In this document: positions 42,335-50,113 of the stretch, piece by piece
Layout: the number at the start of each line of letters is the position of its first letter
How positions within the stretch are numbered: the stretch's first letter is position 1
DNA from: Streptomyces antarcticus
Lineage (GTDB): Bacteria > Actinomycetota > Actinomycetes > Streptomycetales > Streptomycetaceae
Length of the DNA stretch: 64,000 nucleotides
NCBI RefSeq assembly: GCF_026627255.1
Contig: NZ_JAPNLM010000031.1
Location: forward strand, 1-64,000
Direction of reading: 5' to 3'
Notes under the pieces: generated by a model
Told to the model about the DNA's origin: nothing
The model's input: only the letters and a program-made list of their open reading frames with translations
Database searches by the model: none
Program-made: the position numbers and the translations under genes

Positions 42335-43087
42335 GTCAGCGACTGGCTCGACGACCTGCACAGCGAGCTCGACCGTCACGGCTACACGGCCGTCCTCCAC
42401 GCCGGCCGCTTCGCCGACCCCCTCGACGCCGCCCGGGCCTGGGCCGAACTGCGCCCGGCCGCCGTGCTCGCGCTCGACGGAGACCGCCTCACGCCCCAGG
42501 CCGCCGATCTGCTGCGGCGCACCGGAGTACGGGGCCTGCTCGCTTTCGCGGCCCGGCCCGTCGACGGCGTCCACACCATCGGCTTCGACCACGCCGACAT
42601 CGGCGCCGCGGCCATCAGGCATCTCATCGCCCGCGGCCGTACCCGGATCGGCGTGGTCATGACGCAGGGGCGAGGCCTGGACGCCCTGGCCCGGCCACGG
42701 CTCGCGGGCGCCGAGTCCGTCGCCGTCCGGCACCCGGCGACCGTCGTGCCGGTGGAGCTCGCGTACACGCGGGAGTCCGCCACCGCACTCGCCCGGCACT
42801 GTCGCGACCTCGCCCTGGACGCCGTGTTCGCGTACAACGACGAGTACGCCGCCCTGCTGCTGCACGCGTTGCAGGCCGAGGGTGTCCTCGTGCCGGACGA
42901 GGTCGCGCTCGTGGGCTGCGACGATCTGGTTCTGTCCGCGCTCCAGCGGCCCGCGCTCAGCACGGTACGCCTCGACCTGCCGTCGCCCGCCCGGATCGCG
43001 GACTCCCTGCACCAGCTGGTCGAGACTGGTACCGCGCCGCCGTTGCCGGCGATGGACGCCGTCCTGGTTCCCCGGCAGACCTCCTGA
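42335..43087 (+). pseudogene. LacI/PurR-type sensor domain without its HTH domain
   Basis: From about 42335 the frame reads VSDWLDDLHSELDRHGYTAV, then the periplasmic-binding-like core: GVRGLLAFAARPVDGVHTIG, DHADIGAAAIRHLIARGRTR, DAVFAYNDEYAALLLHALQA and EVALVGCDDLVLSALQRPAL. This matches the ligand-binding part of LacI-family repressors from mid first subdomain to the C-terminus. No HTH-encoding sequence (AxxAGVSxxTVS) is found upstream in any frame, and no good start precedes the homology; the first in-frame start is GTG 42464. It is probably a truncated regulator rather than a functional gene. Confidence 0.7.
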
Positions 43088-43099
43088 AGGCATGCCCCG

Positions 43100-43921
43100 T
43101 CAGGGTGGCGGCGCCGCCGACCGTTCGGCGAGGAGCACGGGTGTGGCCACAGGTGCCGGTGCGGCTGCCGGCTCGGACACCGGCTCGGATACGGGCGCTG
43201 GTGCCCGCCCGGGGCCCTCGGCCCCCGCAGCCGCCCCCCGGCGGCCGAGGGGGCGTACGGACTCCCGGGCCAGCGCGGGCCCGAACAGCCACCACGCGAC
43301 CAGTGCGGCCCCCGCCCCGCCGGCGGCCCCGGCCGCGGTGTCGCTGAGCCAGTGGGCGTGCAGCCAGATACGGCTCCACATCATGGCCAGGGTGAACACC
43401 GTGCCCCCGATCCACCACGCCCGCCGCCGGGCGGCAGGCACCAGCAGCGCCCCCATGAGGACGACCAGCAGCGCTGCCGAGGCGGCGTGACCCGACGGGA
43501 AGGAACCGTGGTCGACGCGGACCATGGGGTCGGCCGGGCGGGGCCGGTCCACCAGGTGTTTGAGGCCCTGTACGACGAGCAAGTTGCCGCCGAGGTAGAC
43601 ACCGAGCATGAAGGCGGCCGACACCCAGCTTCTGCGCAGGAGCAGCACCAGCAACAGGCCGAAGGGGACGACGACTCCAGGGGGTCCGCCGAACCAGTTC
43701 AGCGCCGCGGCGGCGGCCGCGTACAAGCCGTCGTGCGGGCCGCCCATCCAGCCGAGCCAGCGGTCGTCGAACGCCTGGAACGGCGGATCCGCCAGGTCCG
43801 AGCGGACGACGAGGGCCGCCAGCGCGGCCAGGCCCAGCAGGACGAGACCCAGGAGGAGCGCCCCGCGGCCGGGGCCGCGCGGGGCGGGACCGTCGGGTGG
43901 AGTGACCGGCTTCCATGACAT
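43100..43921 (-). CDS. PAP2-family membrane phosphatase
   Basis: This 273-residue protein has about five to six helices (ALLLGLVLLGLAALAALVV; VVVPFGLLLVLLL; SAALLVVLMGALLVPAA). All three PAP2 motifs are present: KHLVDRPRP, FPSGHAAS and SRIWLHAHWLSD, giving the catalytic His pair and phosphate-binding Arg. These enzymes dephosphorylate lipid phosphates such as undecaprenyl pyrophosphate or phosphatidate at the membrane. A Pro/Ala-rich cytoplasmic tail of about 60 residues contains an exact PVSEPVSEP repeat. The ATG at 43921 directly precedes the first helix region. Confidence 0.92.
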   Translation of the reverse strand: MSWKPVTPPDGPAPRGPGRGALLLGLVLLGLAALAALVVRSDLADPPFQAFDDRWLGWMGGPHDGLYAAAAAALNWFGGPPGVVVPFGLLLVLLLRRSWVSAAFMLGVYLGGNLLVVQGLKHLVDRPRPADPMVRVDHGSFPSGHAASAALLVVLMGALLVPAARRRAWWIGGTVFTLAMMWSRIWLHAHWLSDTAAGAAGGAGAALVAWWLFGPALARESVRPLGRRGAAAGAEGPGRAPAPVSEPVSEPAAAPAPVATPVLLAERSAAPPP

Positions 43922-43969
43922 GAACTGCCTCTCGTGTCACCGGACTTGTCCGCGGACATGGGTGAGTTG

Positions 43970-44000
43970 GGCGGATGGCGGATGGCGGATGGCGGACGGG
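43970..44000 (+). repeat. Short GGCGGAT tandem repeat
   Basis: Four to five GGCGGAT-type heptamers follow each other upstream of the PAP2 gene, ending in GGCGGACGGGGGATGGCGG. They lie in the gap between the PAP2 start and the esterase stop. Confidence 0.7.
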
Positions 44001-44120
44001 GGATGGCGGGTGAGGGTACGGGGGCAGTACGGAGGCGCGGCACGGACCGCGCCCCCGGCGGGGCGGAGTCGCGAACGGGGCGGAGCCGCGGGCGGTGCGG
44101 TCCCGGCCGGTCGCGTGTGG

Positions 44121-45089
44121 TCAGGCCCCCGCGCCGAGGTGGGCGGCCAGGAACTCGACGCTCTCCGCGACGATCGGAGTGACGTCCGGCGCGCCGAGGA
44201 AGATGTGGTCGGCACCCTCCACCGGCCGCAGCGTCACCTCGCCCCCGGCGCCCCGCAGCGCCTCGGCGAGCACCTCGCTCTGGCTGTACGGGACCAGGCC
44301 GTCGAGCGTCCCGTGGACGAGCAGGAACGGCGGCGGGCTCCCGTCCCCGGCGTTCACCGGCACCGCGTACGTGACCGGGCTCGCGGCTCGTGCCCGCGCC
44401 GGGCGCTCCGCCTCGGTACCGCCGAGCAGGGCCTCGTACGGATCGGGGAACTCGCCGCCGGCCGGCATCGCCGGCATGGGGTGGTCGGCCAGGGCGACCA
44501 GGTCGGACACGCCGTACCAGTCGACGACGGCCAGCACGCCGGTGTCCCCGGCGCCGACGCCCTGCGTGCCCTCCAGGTGTGCGGCGTCCTCGCTGCCGGG
44601 GCCCGTGACTCCGGCGAGTGCGGCGAGGTGGCCGCCCGCCGACTCGCCCCACACGCCGATCCGGTCCGGGTCGATGCCGAGGGTTGCGGCGAAGGCGCGG
44701 ACGTAGCGGATGGCGGCCTTCACGTCGTGCAGCTGGGCGGGGAAGGGCGCCTCGAGGCTGTGCCGGTAGTCGATGGAGACGAGGGCCAGCCCGGCCGCCA
44801 GTACGGCACCGTGCAGCAGGGCGGCGGGCACGGTCGGCGGCGGGTAGCGGCGGTCGCCCTCCAGCCAGCCGCCGCCGTGGATCCAGACCACGGCCGGGAA
44901 GGGCCCCTCGCCCGCCGGGACCTGGACGTCGAGCAGCCGGGGCCGGTAGCCGGGGGTGGTGGCGTACGTGACCCCGTCGAAGCGGCGGACGCCGTCGGCA
45001 CCCGTCACGGGTGGGACGGGGGACTGGTAGGGCGGGGGTGGCCAGGTCATGTCGGCGAGGTCGAACCCGACCGGAGGGGATTGCGTCAT
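44121..45089 (-). CDS. Alpha/beta hydrolase (esterase/lipase, HSL-like)
   Basis: This 322-residue protein has oxyanion motif VVWIHGGGWLEGD, nucleophile elbow IGVWGESAGGHLAALAG, acid in LVHGTLDGLVPYSQS and His in VEGADHIFLGAPD, so the catalytic triad Ser-Asp-His is complete. It has no signal peptide and is probably a cytoplasmic carboxylesterase. ATG 45089 is chosen because GAAGGACC lies upstream at good spacing; an in-frame start at 45104 is less supported. A perfect TTACACGTGTAA palindrome about 110 bases upstream suggests specific repression. Confidence 0.9.
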   Translation of the reverse strand: MTQSPPVGFDLADMTWPPPPYQSPVPPVTGADGVRRFDGVTYATTPGYRPRLLDVQVPAGEGPFPAVVWIHGGGWLEGDRRYPPPTVPAALLHGAVLAAGLALVSIDYRHSLEAPFPAQLHDVKAAIRYVRAFAATLGIDPDRIGVWGESAGGHLAALAGVTGPGSEDAAHLEGTQGVGAGDTGVLAVVDWYGVSDLVALADHPMPAMPAGGEFPDPYEALLGGTEAERPARARAASPVTYAVPVNAGDGSPPPFLLVHGTLDGLVPYSQSEVLAEALRGAGGEVTLRPVEGADHIFLGAPDVTPIVAESVEFLAAHLGAGA

Positions 45090-45541
45090 GGGGGTCCTTC
45101 GCATGCGGGGCGGCCGGTGCGGCCGGCGGATCCCGGGACGGGCGCGGGCGGCTCGGCCGCGCGGGCCGGGAGGGGTGGGATGTGCAAGGCAAGTCAGTTA
45201 CACGTGTAAGCGCGACTTTACCGACGTGTTTCGGCCGACGACAAGACCATGGACGCCCCGACTTCCGAACCGTGGCGACGGCCAAGGGACGGCCGTGTGG
45301 ACGGCCCGTGTGGGCGGGCGTGCGGGCGCCGGGGGATTCGCACCTCGGGCCTGCCGCCGGAGGCGCGGGGCAGAGCCGGGCGGTGGGCCCCGTCGGAGCC
45401 GTTCCGACGGCCCGGCCCCCGAGGGCGGATGGGGTCGGGGTGCGTGGTGCGTGATGCGTCCCGAGGATGCCGGGGGCTGGCCGCGGGCCACTCGGTGGCG
45501 CCAACGTGCCCGGGCCCGAACGTGCGCGGGGTCGACGCGGG
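45090..45541. other. Intergenic region upstream of the esterase gene
   Basis: No gene is supported in these 452 bases apart from the palindrome at 45198. Codon bias is lost in all frames to the right of it, although several frames stay open. Confidence 0.5.
45198..45209. promoter_or_regulatory. Perfect palindrome TTACACGTGTAA
   Basis: This 12-bp perfect palindrome lies about 110 bases upstream of the esterase start in an AT-richer stretch (AAGTCAGTTACACG). It shares GTTACACGTGT with the site at 40616 upstream of the MFS/SurE operon. It fits the style of TetR- or LacI-family operators. Confidence 0.6.
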
Positions 45542-46582
45542 TTACGAGCCCGGCTGGATGACCGTGACCCCGCGGCCCGCCGCCGATCCCATCGCCGCGA
45601 GGGCGGCCGGCGCCGCGTCGAGCGGGATCACCGAGGTGACCAGCAGGTCCGGGCGCAGCATCCCGGAGCGGACCAGTTCCATCATCGGCGGATACGCGTG
45701 CGCGGCCATCCCGTGACTGCCGAGGATCTCCAGCTCCCAGCCGATGACCCGCTCCATCGGCAGTACCGCCCCACCGGCGGCCTCCGGCAGCAGTCCGACC
45801 TGCACGTGCCGACCCCGCCGCCGCAACCCGGCCACCGAGGCCGCCGCCGTCAGGGGCGAGCCCAGGGCGTCGAGCGAGAGGTGCGCGCCCCCGCCGGTCG
45901 CCTCGCGCACCGCGGCGGCCGCGTCACCAGCGGTGGCGTCCACGGCGTGCGCGGCGCCGAACTTCCGCGCCAGATCGAGCGCTTCCGGCGACGTGTCGAC
46001 CGCCACCACCCGCGCGCCGGCCGCGGCCGCGATCATCACCGCCGAGAGGCCGACCCCGCCGCAGCCGTGCACCGCGACCCACTCGCCCGCCGCCACCCGC
46101 CCCCGCGCGACCACGGCCCGGAACGCCGTCGCGAAACGGCAGCCCAGCCCGGCTGCCGTCGTGTACGCGAGGCCGTCGGGCACGGCCACCAGGTTCACGT
46201 CGGCGTGGTCCAGGGCCACGTACTCGGCGAAGGACCCCCAGTGCGTGAACCCGGGCTGGGTCTGCCGGGCGCACACCTGGTGTTGGCCGGCCGCGCATTC
46301 GGCGCACCTGCCGCAGGCGCAGACGAACGGCGCGGTCACCCGGTCCCCGGCCCGCCATCCGGTGACGCCCGCCCCCACCGCCTCCACCACACCGGCGAGT
46401 TCGTGCCCGGGCACGTGCGGCAGCACGATGTCCGGGTCGTGGCCCATCCACCCGTGCCAGTCGCTGCGGCACAGTCCGGTGGCCTCCACCCGCACCACCA
46501 CACCGCCCGTCGGCGGAGCCGGGTCCGCGACCTCCCTGACCTCGGCCTGCTCGCCGTACCGCTCGAACACCACCGCACGCAT
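45542..46582 (-). CDS. Zinc-dependent alcohol dehydrogenase (MDR family)
   Basis: This 346-residue medium-chain dehydrogenase has catalytic-zinc residues in GLCRSDWHGW and LPHVPGHELAG. The structural-zinc lobe has four Cys (CACGRCAECAAGQHQVC). The Rossmann motif is VAVHGCGGVGLSAVMIA, followed by ARVVAVDTSPEALDLARKFG (Asp after beta-2, so NAD rather than NADP is likely). The ATG at 46582 has GGAAGG upstream; ten in-frame residues before it lack support. It is monocistronic. Substrate not determined. Confidence 0.92.
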   Translation of the reverse strand: MRAVVFERYGEQAEVREVADPAPPTGGVVVRVEATGLCRSDWHGWMGHDPDIVLPHVPGHELAGVVEAVGAGVTGWRAGDRVTAPFVCACGRCAECAAGQHQVCARQTQPGFTHWGSFAEYVALDHADVNLVAVPDGLAYTTAAGLGCRFATAFRAVVARGRVAAGEWVAVHGCGGVGLSAVMIAAAAGARVVAVDTSPEALDLARKFGAAHAVDATAGDAAAAVREATGGGAHLSLDALGSPLTAAASVAGLRRRGRHVQVGLLPEAAGGAVLPMERVIGWELEILGSHGMAAHAYPPMMELVRSGMLRPDLLVTSVIPLDAAPAALAAMGSAAGRGVTVIQPGS

Positions 46583-46617
46583 GCCAACCGCCTTCCGCTC
46601 GCCTGCCCGCACGCTAC

Positions 46618-46667
46618 CCCCGGCCGTGTCCGGACCCCGGCCGTGTCCGGACCCCGGCCGTGTCCGG
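46618..46667 (+). repeat. 17-bp tandem repeat, three copies
   Basis: CCCCGGCCGTGTCCGGA is repeated head to tail three times (last copy incomplete) between the dehydrogenase start and the small-peptide gene. It may be noncoding regulatory or slippage-derived sequence. Confidence 0.85.
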
Positions 46668-46740
46668 TCCGGCCCCCGATGGCAGGCTGCGGGACAGCCG
46701 CCGCACCGGCGGCGTCCGACCGCGACTCCAGGGGGATCCG

Positions 46741-46878
46741 ATGAACCGCAAGCGAGCGGCCGCGGCCGCGCCCATCCTGCTCGTCCTCGTCCTCGTCCTC
46801 GCCGTCACCGTGCTGGGCGCGGGCTCCCAGGCCTACGCGAAGGCCGCCGACGACAAGAAGGCGGAAGTCATCAAGTAG
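46741..46878 (+). CDS. Small membrane or exported peptide, 45 aa
   Basis: The protein begins MNRKRAAAAAPILLVLVLVL and ends KAADDKKAEVIK. A basic N-terminus and one strongly hydrophobic segment with a VLGAGSQAYAKA end fit a signal peptide or single-span membrane peptide. The ATG at 46741 follows AGGGGGATCCG. After cleavage only about 12 residues would remain, so an anchored peptide is more likely. Function unknown. Confidence 0.45.
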   Translation: MNRKRAAAAAPILLVLVLVLAVTVLGAGSQAYAKAADDKKAEVIK

Positions 46879-46950
46879 GCGTGCCCCAGGCGCGACCCCA
46901 GGGGGAGGGGAGGGGAGGGGAGAAGAGGGCAAGCGGACGCCGCGTCGACG

Positions 46951-47805
46951 CTACGGCGCGCCGTCCCCGGCCCTGGCCAGGGCGAGGACGCCGGCACAGA
47001 TCAGGGCGATGCCCAGCAGCTGGGGGAGCAGCCACCAATGCGCCCGCAGGTGTTCCTCGTACAGCAGGACTCCGAGCGCGACGCTGACGCTCGCGTCGCC
47101 CAGGGTCAGCGCGGGCTGTGAGGCGACCAGCGGTCCGCCCTGTATGGCGTGCTCCAGGAGCAGCAGCGCGCAGATGCCGCTCGCGCCGAAGGCGTACGTC
47201 TCCCAGGTCGTCAGGAACGCCTCGAGGCCGCCCTCGTCGAGGACGTGCACGGCCGACTTCATCAGCGCGGCGGTGAGCGCGTAGCAGACGGCGGTGGCGG
47301 CGCCCAGGCAGCTGGCCCGTGCCCGGCCGGGCGGCCGGCGCAGACCCGCCACGGTCAGGGCGGCCACCGCGGCCGCGCACGCGGCCAGGGCCAGGATCCA
47401 CCGGTCCAACGGTACGTCCGTACGGTTCCCCGACGGCGAGGCGGCCGCGAGCGTGACTCCGAGCCCGACCACCACCCCCGCCACCGCCAGCCACAGGGCT
47501 CCGGGCAGCCGCCGCCGCGCGGCCAGCGAGGCGATCAGCAGTGCGAGCGGCAGTTCCAGTACGAACAGTGGCTGTACGAGGGCCATGGGCCCGGTGGCGA
47601 GTGCCACGGCCTGGCCCGCTCCGGCGGCGATCACGGCCAGGATGCCGCCGATCCACACCGGGCGGCGCAGCAGGTCGAGGATCAGACCGAAGCGGAAGCC
47701 GTCGCTCTGCGGCACGGTGAGCGCGGCCCGCCGCTGGAGCACGGTGGCCAGTGCGTTGCTGAACGCCGCGAACAGCGCGAAGAGGACCGGCAGGACGACG
47801 CCCAT
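46951..47805 (-). CDS. EamA/DMT-family transporter
   Basis: This 284-residue integral membrane protein has about nine to ten helices: VVLPVLFALFAAFSNALATV, WIGGILAVIAAGAGQAVALA, ALVQPLFVLELPLALLIASL, then a second half with ALAACAAAVAALTVAGL and LLPQLLGIALICAGVLALA. The two-half symmetry and PMALVQPLFVLELPLA signature fit the DMT superfamily, which includes exporters of amino acids or metabolites. The ATG at 47805 precedes the first helix. Substrate cannot be read. It does not appear to be in an operon. Confidence 0.82.
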   Translation of the reverse strand: MGVVLPVLFALFAAFSNALATVLQRRAALTVPQSDGFRFGLILDLLRRPVWIGGILAVIAAGAGQAVALATGPMALVQPLFVLELPLALLIASLAARRRLPGALWLAVAGVVVGLGVTLAAASPSGNRTDVPLDRWILALAACAAAVAALTVAGLRRPPGRARASCLGAATAVCYALTAALMKSAVHVLDEGGLEAFLTTWETYAFGASGICALLLLEHAIQGGPLVASQPALTLGDASVSVALGVLLYEEHLRAHWWLLPQLLGIALICAGVLALARAGDGAP

Positions 47806-48044
47806 GCCCCGATCCTCACCGTGCCCCCGTCAGGGCCGCGCCCCAACACCGCCGCGGGGACGTTTCGCGCCGGGCGTTCCCCCGTCCGGGCCTGTCCTGG
47901 TCTGTCCGGGCCCGGACGCGCCCATCCGGTCCCGTCCGGTCCCGTCCGTGCCGGTGCGAGCCTGTCCGGCCCCCGTCCCGCCCCCGCGGCTCCTCCCCGG
48001 CGCTGAACGTGGAGCGTCACCGGGCCGCGTCCCGACCCCGCCCG

Positions 48045-48860
48045 TTACCCCGCGGCGGGTGCCGCGTCCCGCCCCGGGGCCCGGCGCAGGACGAGGCCGG
48101 CCAGGGCCTCGGGGGCGCCCGCCTGGTCCCGGATGCCGGGGAAGGCGTTGACGTCCACGATCAGCGGCGAGCCCCCCGCGTCGATGAGGTCCACCCCGTA
48201 CACCTCCAGTCCGTACGCCTTCCCGGCCGCCCGTACGAGCGCGGCCCAGCCCGGCGGGAGTTCGTCCGGTTCCAGCGACCGGGTCGGGCCGCGGCCGCCC
48301 GGGGAGAGTTCGGAGCGGCGCAGGGCGGCGAAGACCCGGTCGCCGACCGCCCACACCTTGTGGTCCCAGCCGCTGTTGGGCGCGAAGTCCTGCACCACCA
48401 CCGGCTCGTCGGGCCACCGCGCCGCCAACGCGCGCAACTGCGCCGCGTCGTCGACCCGGGCGACCAGGTCGCCCCGTCGACTGTGCCGGCTCTTGACCAC
48501 CACCGGTGCGGTCAGCGGATGGCCGGATGCCCACCGCCCCAGGCCGCCGACGGTCCGGGTGGCCGCGAAGGGCAGGCCGGCCCGCAGGGCGATCTCCGCC
48601 ATCGCGGTCCGGTCCTGACACCGCTCGGTCGCCGCAGCGGAGTTGACCACGACGGCGCCCCGCTCCTCCAGCTCCCGTGCCAGGGCCAGCGCCTGCGGGG
48701 TCCGCGACTTCAGCAGGTATACGTCGGCCACGCAGCGCGGCGGGGCGGACCCGGTGCGCGGGTCGAGCGCTTCGACGGGGTGCCCGGCCGCGGTGAGCAG
48801 GGCGCTCGCCGCCGCGAGCAACGGGTGTCCGGGTTCCGGGGTGATCAGGCCGACCCTCAC
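48045..48860 (-). CDS. ATP-grasp ligase (RimK-like), second of a pair
   Basis: This 271-residue ATP-grasp protein has N-terminal Rossmann-like domain VRVGLITPEPGHPLLAAASA and ATP-binding residues in APVVVKSRHSRRGDL, VVVQDFAPNSGWDHKVWAVG and YGLEVYGVDLIDAGGSPLIV, with the metal-binding VDVNAFPG motif. Such enzymes join a carboxylate to an amine through an acyl-phosphate. GTG at 48860 overlaps the upstream paralogue's TGA by four bases. The pair probably act together, as two steps or a heteromer (inference). Confidence 0.85.
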   Translation of the reverse strand: MRVGLITPEPGHPLLAAASALLTAAGHPVEALDPRTGSAPPRCVADVYLLKSRTPQALALARELEERGAVVVNSAAATERCQDRTAMAEIALRAGLPFAATRTVGGLGRWASGHPLTAPVVVKSRHSRRGDLVARVDDAAQLRALAARWPDEPVVVQDFAPNSGWDHKVWAVGDRVFAALRRSELSPGGRGPTRSLEPDELPPGWAALVRAAGKAYGLEVYGVDLIDAGGSPLIVDVNAFPGIRDQAGAPEALAGLVLRRAPGRDAAPAAG

Positions 48861-49765
48861 GCGCTGTCCACCACCCGCGCTGTGACCTGTGCGGGAATCG
48901 AGACGGGCAGCGTCGGGTACACCACCGCCGTGGGAGCGGCCGGCGCGGTCGTACCGCCCGCGCGTGCCAGCCCGAGCACCGCCCGGGCCACCCGCGCCGC
49001 CGCGTCGGGTACCTGGCGGAAGCTCGGAAAGTCGTTCACGTCGACGACCACAGGCCCGTCGGGGCCCAGGAGTACGTCCACCCCGTACAGGTCGAGCCCG
49101 TACACCGTTCCGACCTGCGCGGCGATCGCCGCGACCTCCGACGACAGCGGCACGCGGCGCTCGCGCACCGAGGGGTCGGGGTGCAGCGGAGAGCAGCGCT
49201 CGGTCGCGAACAGTTCCCCGCCGACCGCGTACACCTTGATGTCGATGCCCGAATTGGGCACGTACGGCTGGGCGATGAGCATGCCCTCGCCCGCGAGTAC
49301 GGGGAGCATCGCCTCCAGCCGGTCCGGCGAGGACAGCAGGTGCACGGCCCGCCCGGAGCTGCCGTCCGCGGGCTTGACGACGAGCGGGTACTCCGCCGCC
49401 GGTATCTCCCCGAGCAGTTCCGGGACGGCCACCGCGTACGTCGTGGGCAGTGGGAGCCCCCGGACGCGGCCGATCGCCGCCGCCAGTGCCTTGTCCCGTA
49501 CGCCGCGGATCGAGCGGGCGTCGTTGACCGTCGTCATCCCCGCGGCCGCGGCGGCCTCCAGCAGGGTCAGCCCCGGGCCGCCGGACACCGTCTTGAGCAC
49601 CCACGCGTCGTGCGCGCCGGTCCGCACCACCTCGGTCATCCGCAGCAGTGAACCGCCCGGCCGCACCACGTCGACCCGGTGCCCCCACGCGGTCAGTTGC
49701 CGGATCACCTCGTTCGGCATGCCGTCATGGCGGTAGTGCTCCTCCACCAGGAAGCAGAGCCTCAT
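48857..49765 (-). CDS. ATP-grasp ligase (RimK-like), first of a pair
   Basis: This 302-residue ATP-grasp enzyme begins MRLCFLVEEHYRHDGMPNEV. The ATP-binding Lys is in YPLVVKPADGSSGRAVHLL, with MLIAQPYVPNSGIDIKVYAV, YGLDLYGVDVLLGPDGPVVV and metal-binding VDVNDFPSFRQVP. It shares the PNSGxDxKVxAVG and YGLxxYGVD stretches with its neighbour, so the two are paralogues. ATG 49765 has GGGGAAGG upstream. The preceding divergent promoter region separates it from the conservon. The substrate is unknown; glutamyl ligation to a peptide or small amine is a general family possibility. Confidence 0.85.
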   Translation of the reverse strand: MRLCFLVEEHYRHDGMPNEVIRQLTAWGHRVDVVRPGGSLLRMTEVVRTGAHDAWVLKTVSGGPGLTLLEAAAAAGMTTVNDARSIRGVRDKALAAAIGRVRGLPLPTTYAVAVPELLGEIPAAEYPLVVKPADGSSGRAVHLLSSPDRLEAMLPVLAGEGMLIAQPYVPNSGIDIKVYAVGGELFATERCSPLHPDPSVRERRVPLSSEVAAIAAQVGTVYGLDLYGVDVLLGPDGPVVVDVNDFPSFRQVPDAAARVARAVLGLARAGGTTAPAAPTAVVYPTLPVSIPAQVTARVVDSA

Positions 49766-50113
49766 GGACCTTCCCCGTATTCCCCGGACGTCCGCCGATT
49801 CCGTCCGGCGAGTTGTGACGTCACAGGATGTCATGAACCGCAATGTGCTGATCGGTCCGCGTGTGCGAAGGAGCGGCGCCGGGCCGCGCCGCCCGGGACC
49901 GCGGCGCGCAGAACGCGAAGCGGCGTCATCGGCGTCAGTACCGGGCCCCTCCGCAACTACGATCGAAGCAGGACAAAATGACCTATAGGAGTCGCTGCGC
50001 AAGGTAAAACCCGCCAGGAACTTTCCAAAACGATCAATAACTCACCTATAGTTGGCTCTCGTTACTCACAGGAACCCTCTCCTCCATTTACGCCCGGTAT
50101 GAGGCTTTGATTG
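49766..50113. promoter_or_regulatory. Divergent control region between ATP-grasp pair and conservon
   Basis: There is no gene. It contains the perfect palindrome TGTGACGTCACA at 49814-49825. Nearer the conservon lies an unusually AT-rich stretch (49976-50060) with two direct copies of ACCTATAG (49981 and 50044) 63 bp apart, each holding the small palindrome CTATAG. The local base composition contrasts strongly with the rest of the window and probably marks the conservon promoter. Confidence 0.6.

Noticed and set aside
42223..43347. Rightward 374-residue Arg/Pro-rich frame over the LacI-type region
   Set aside because: It is out of frame with the clear LacI homology and lacks any recognisable domain.
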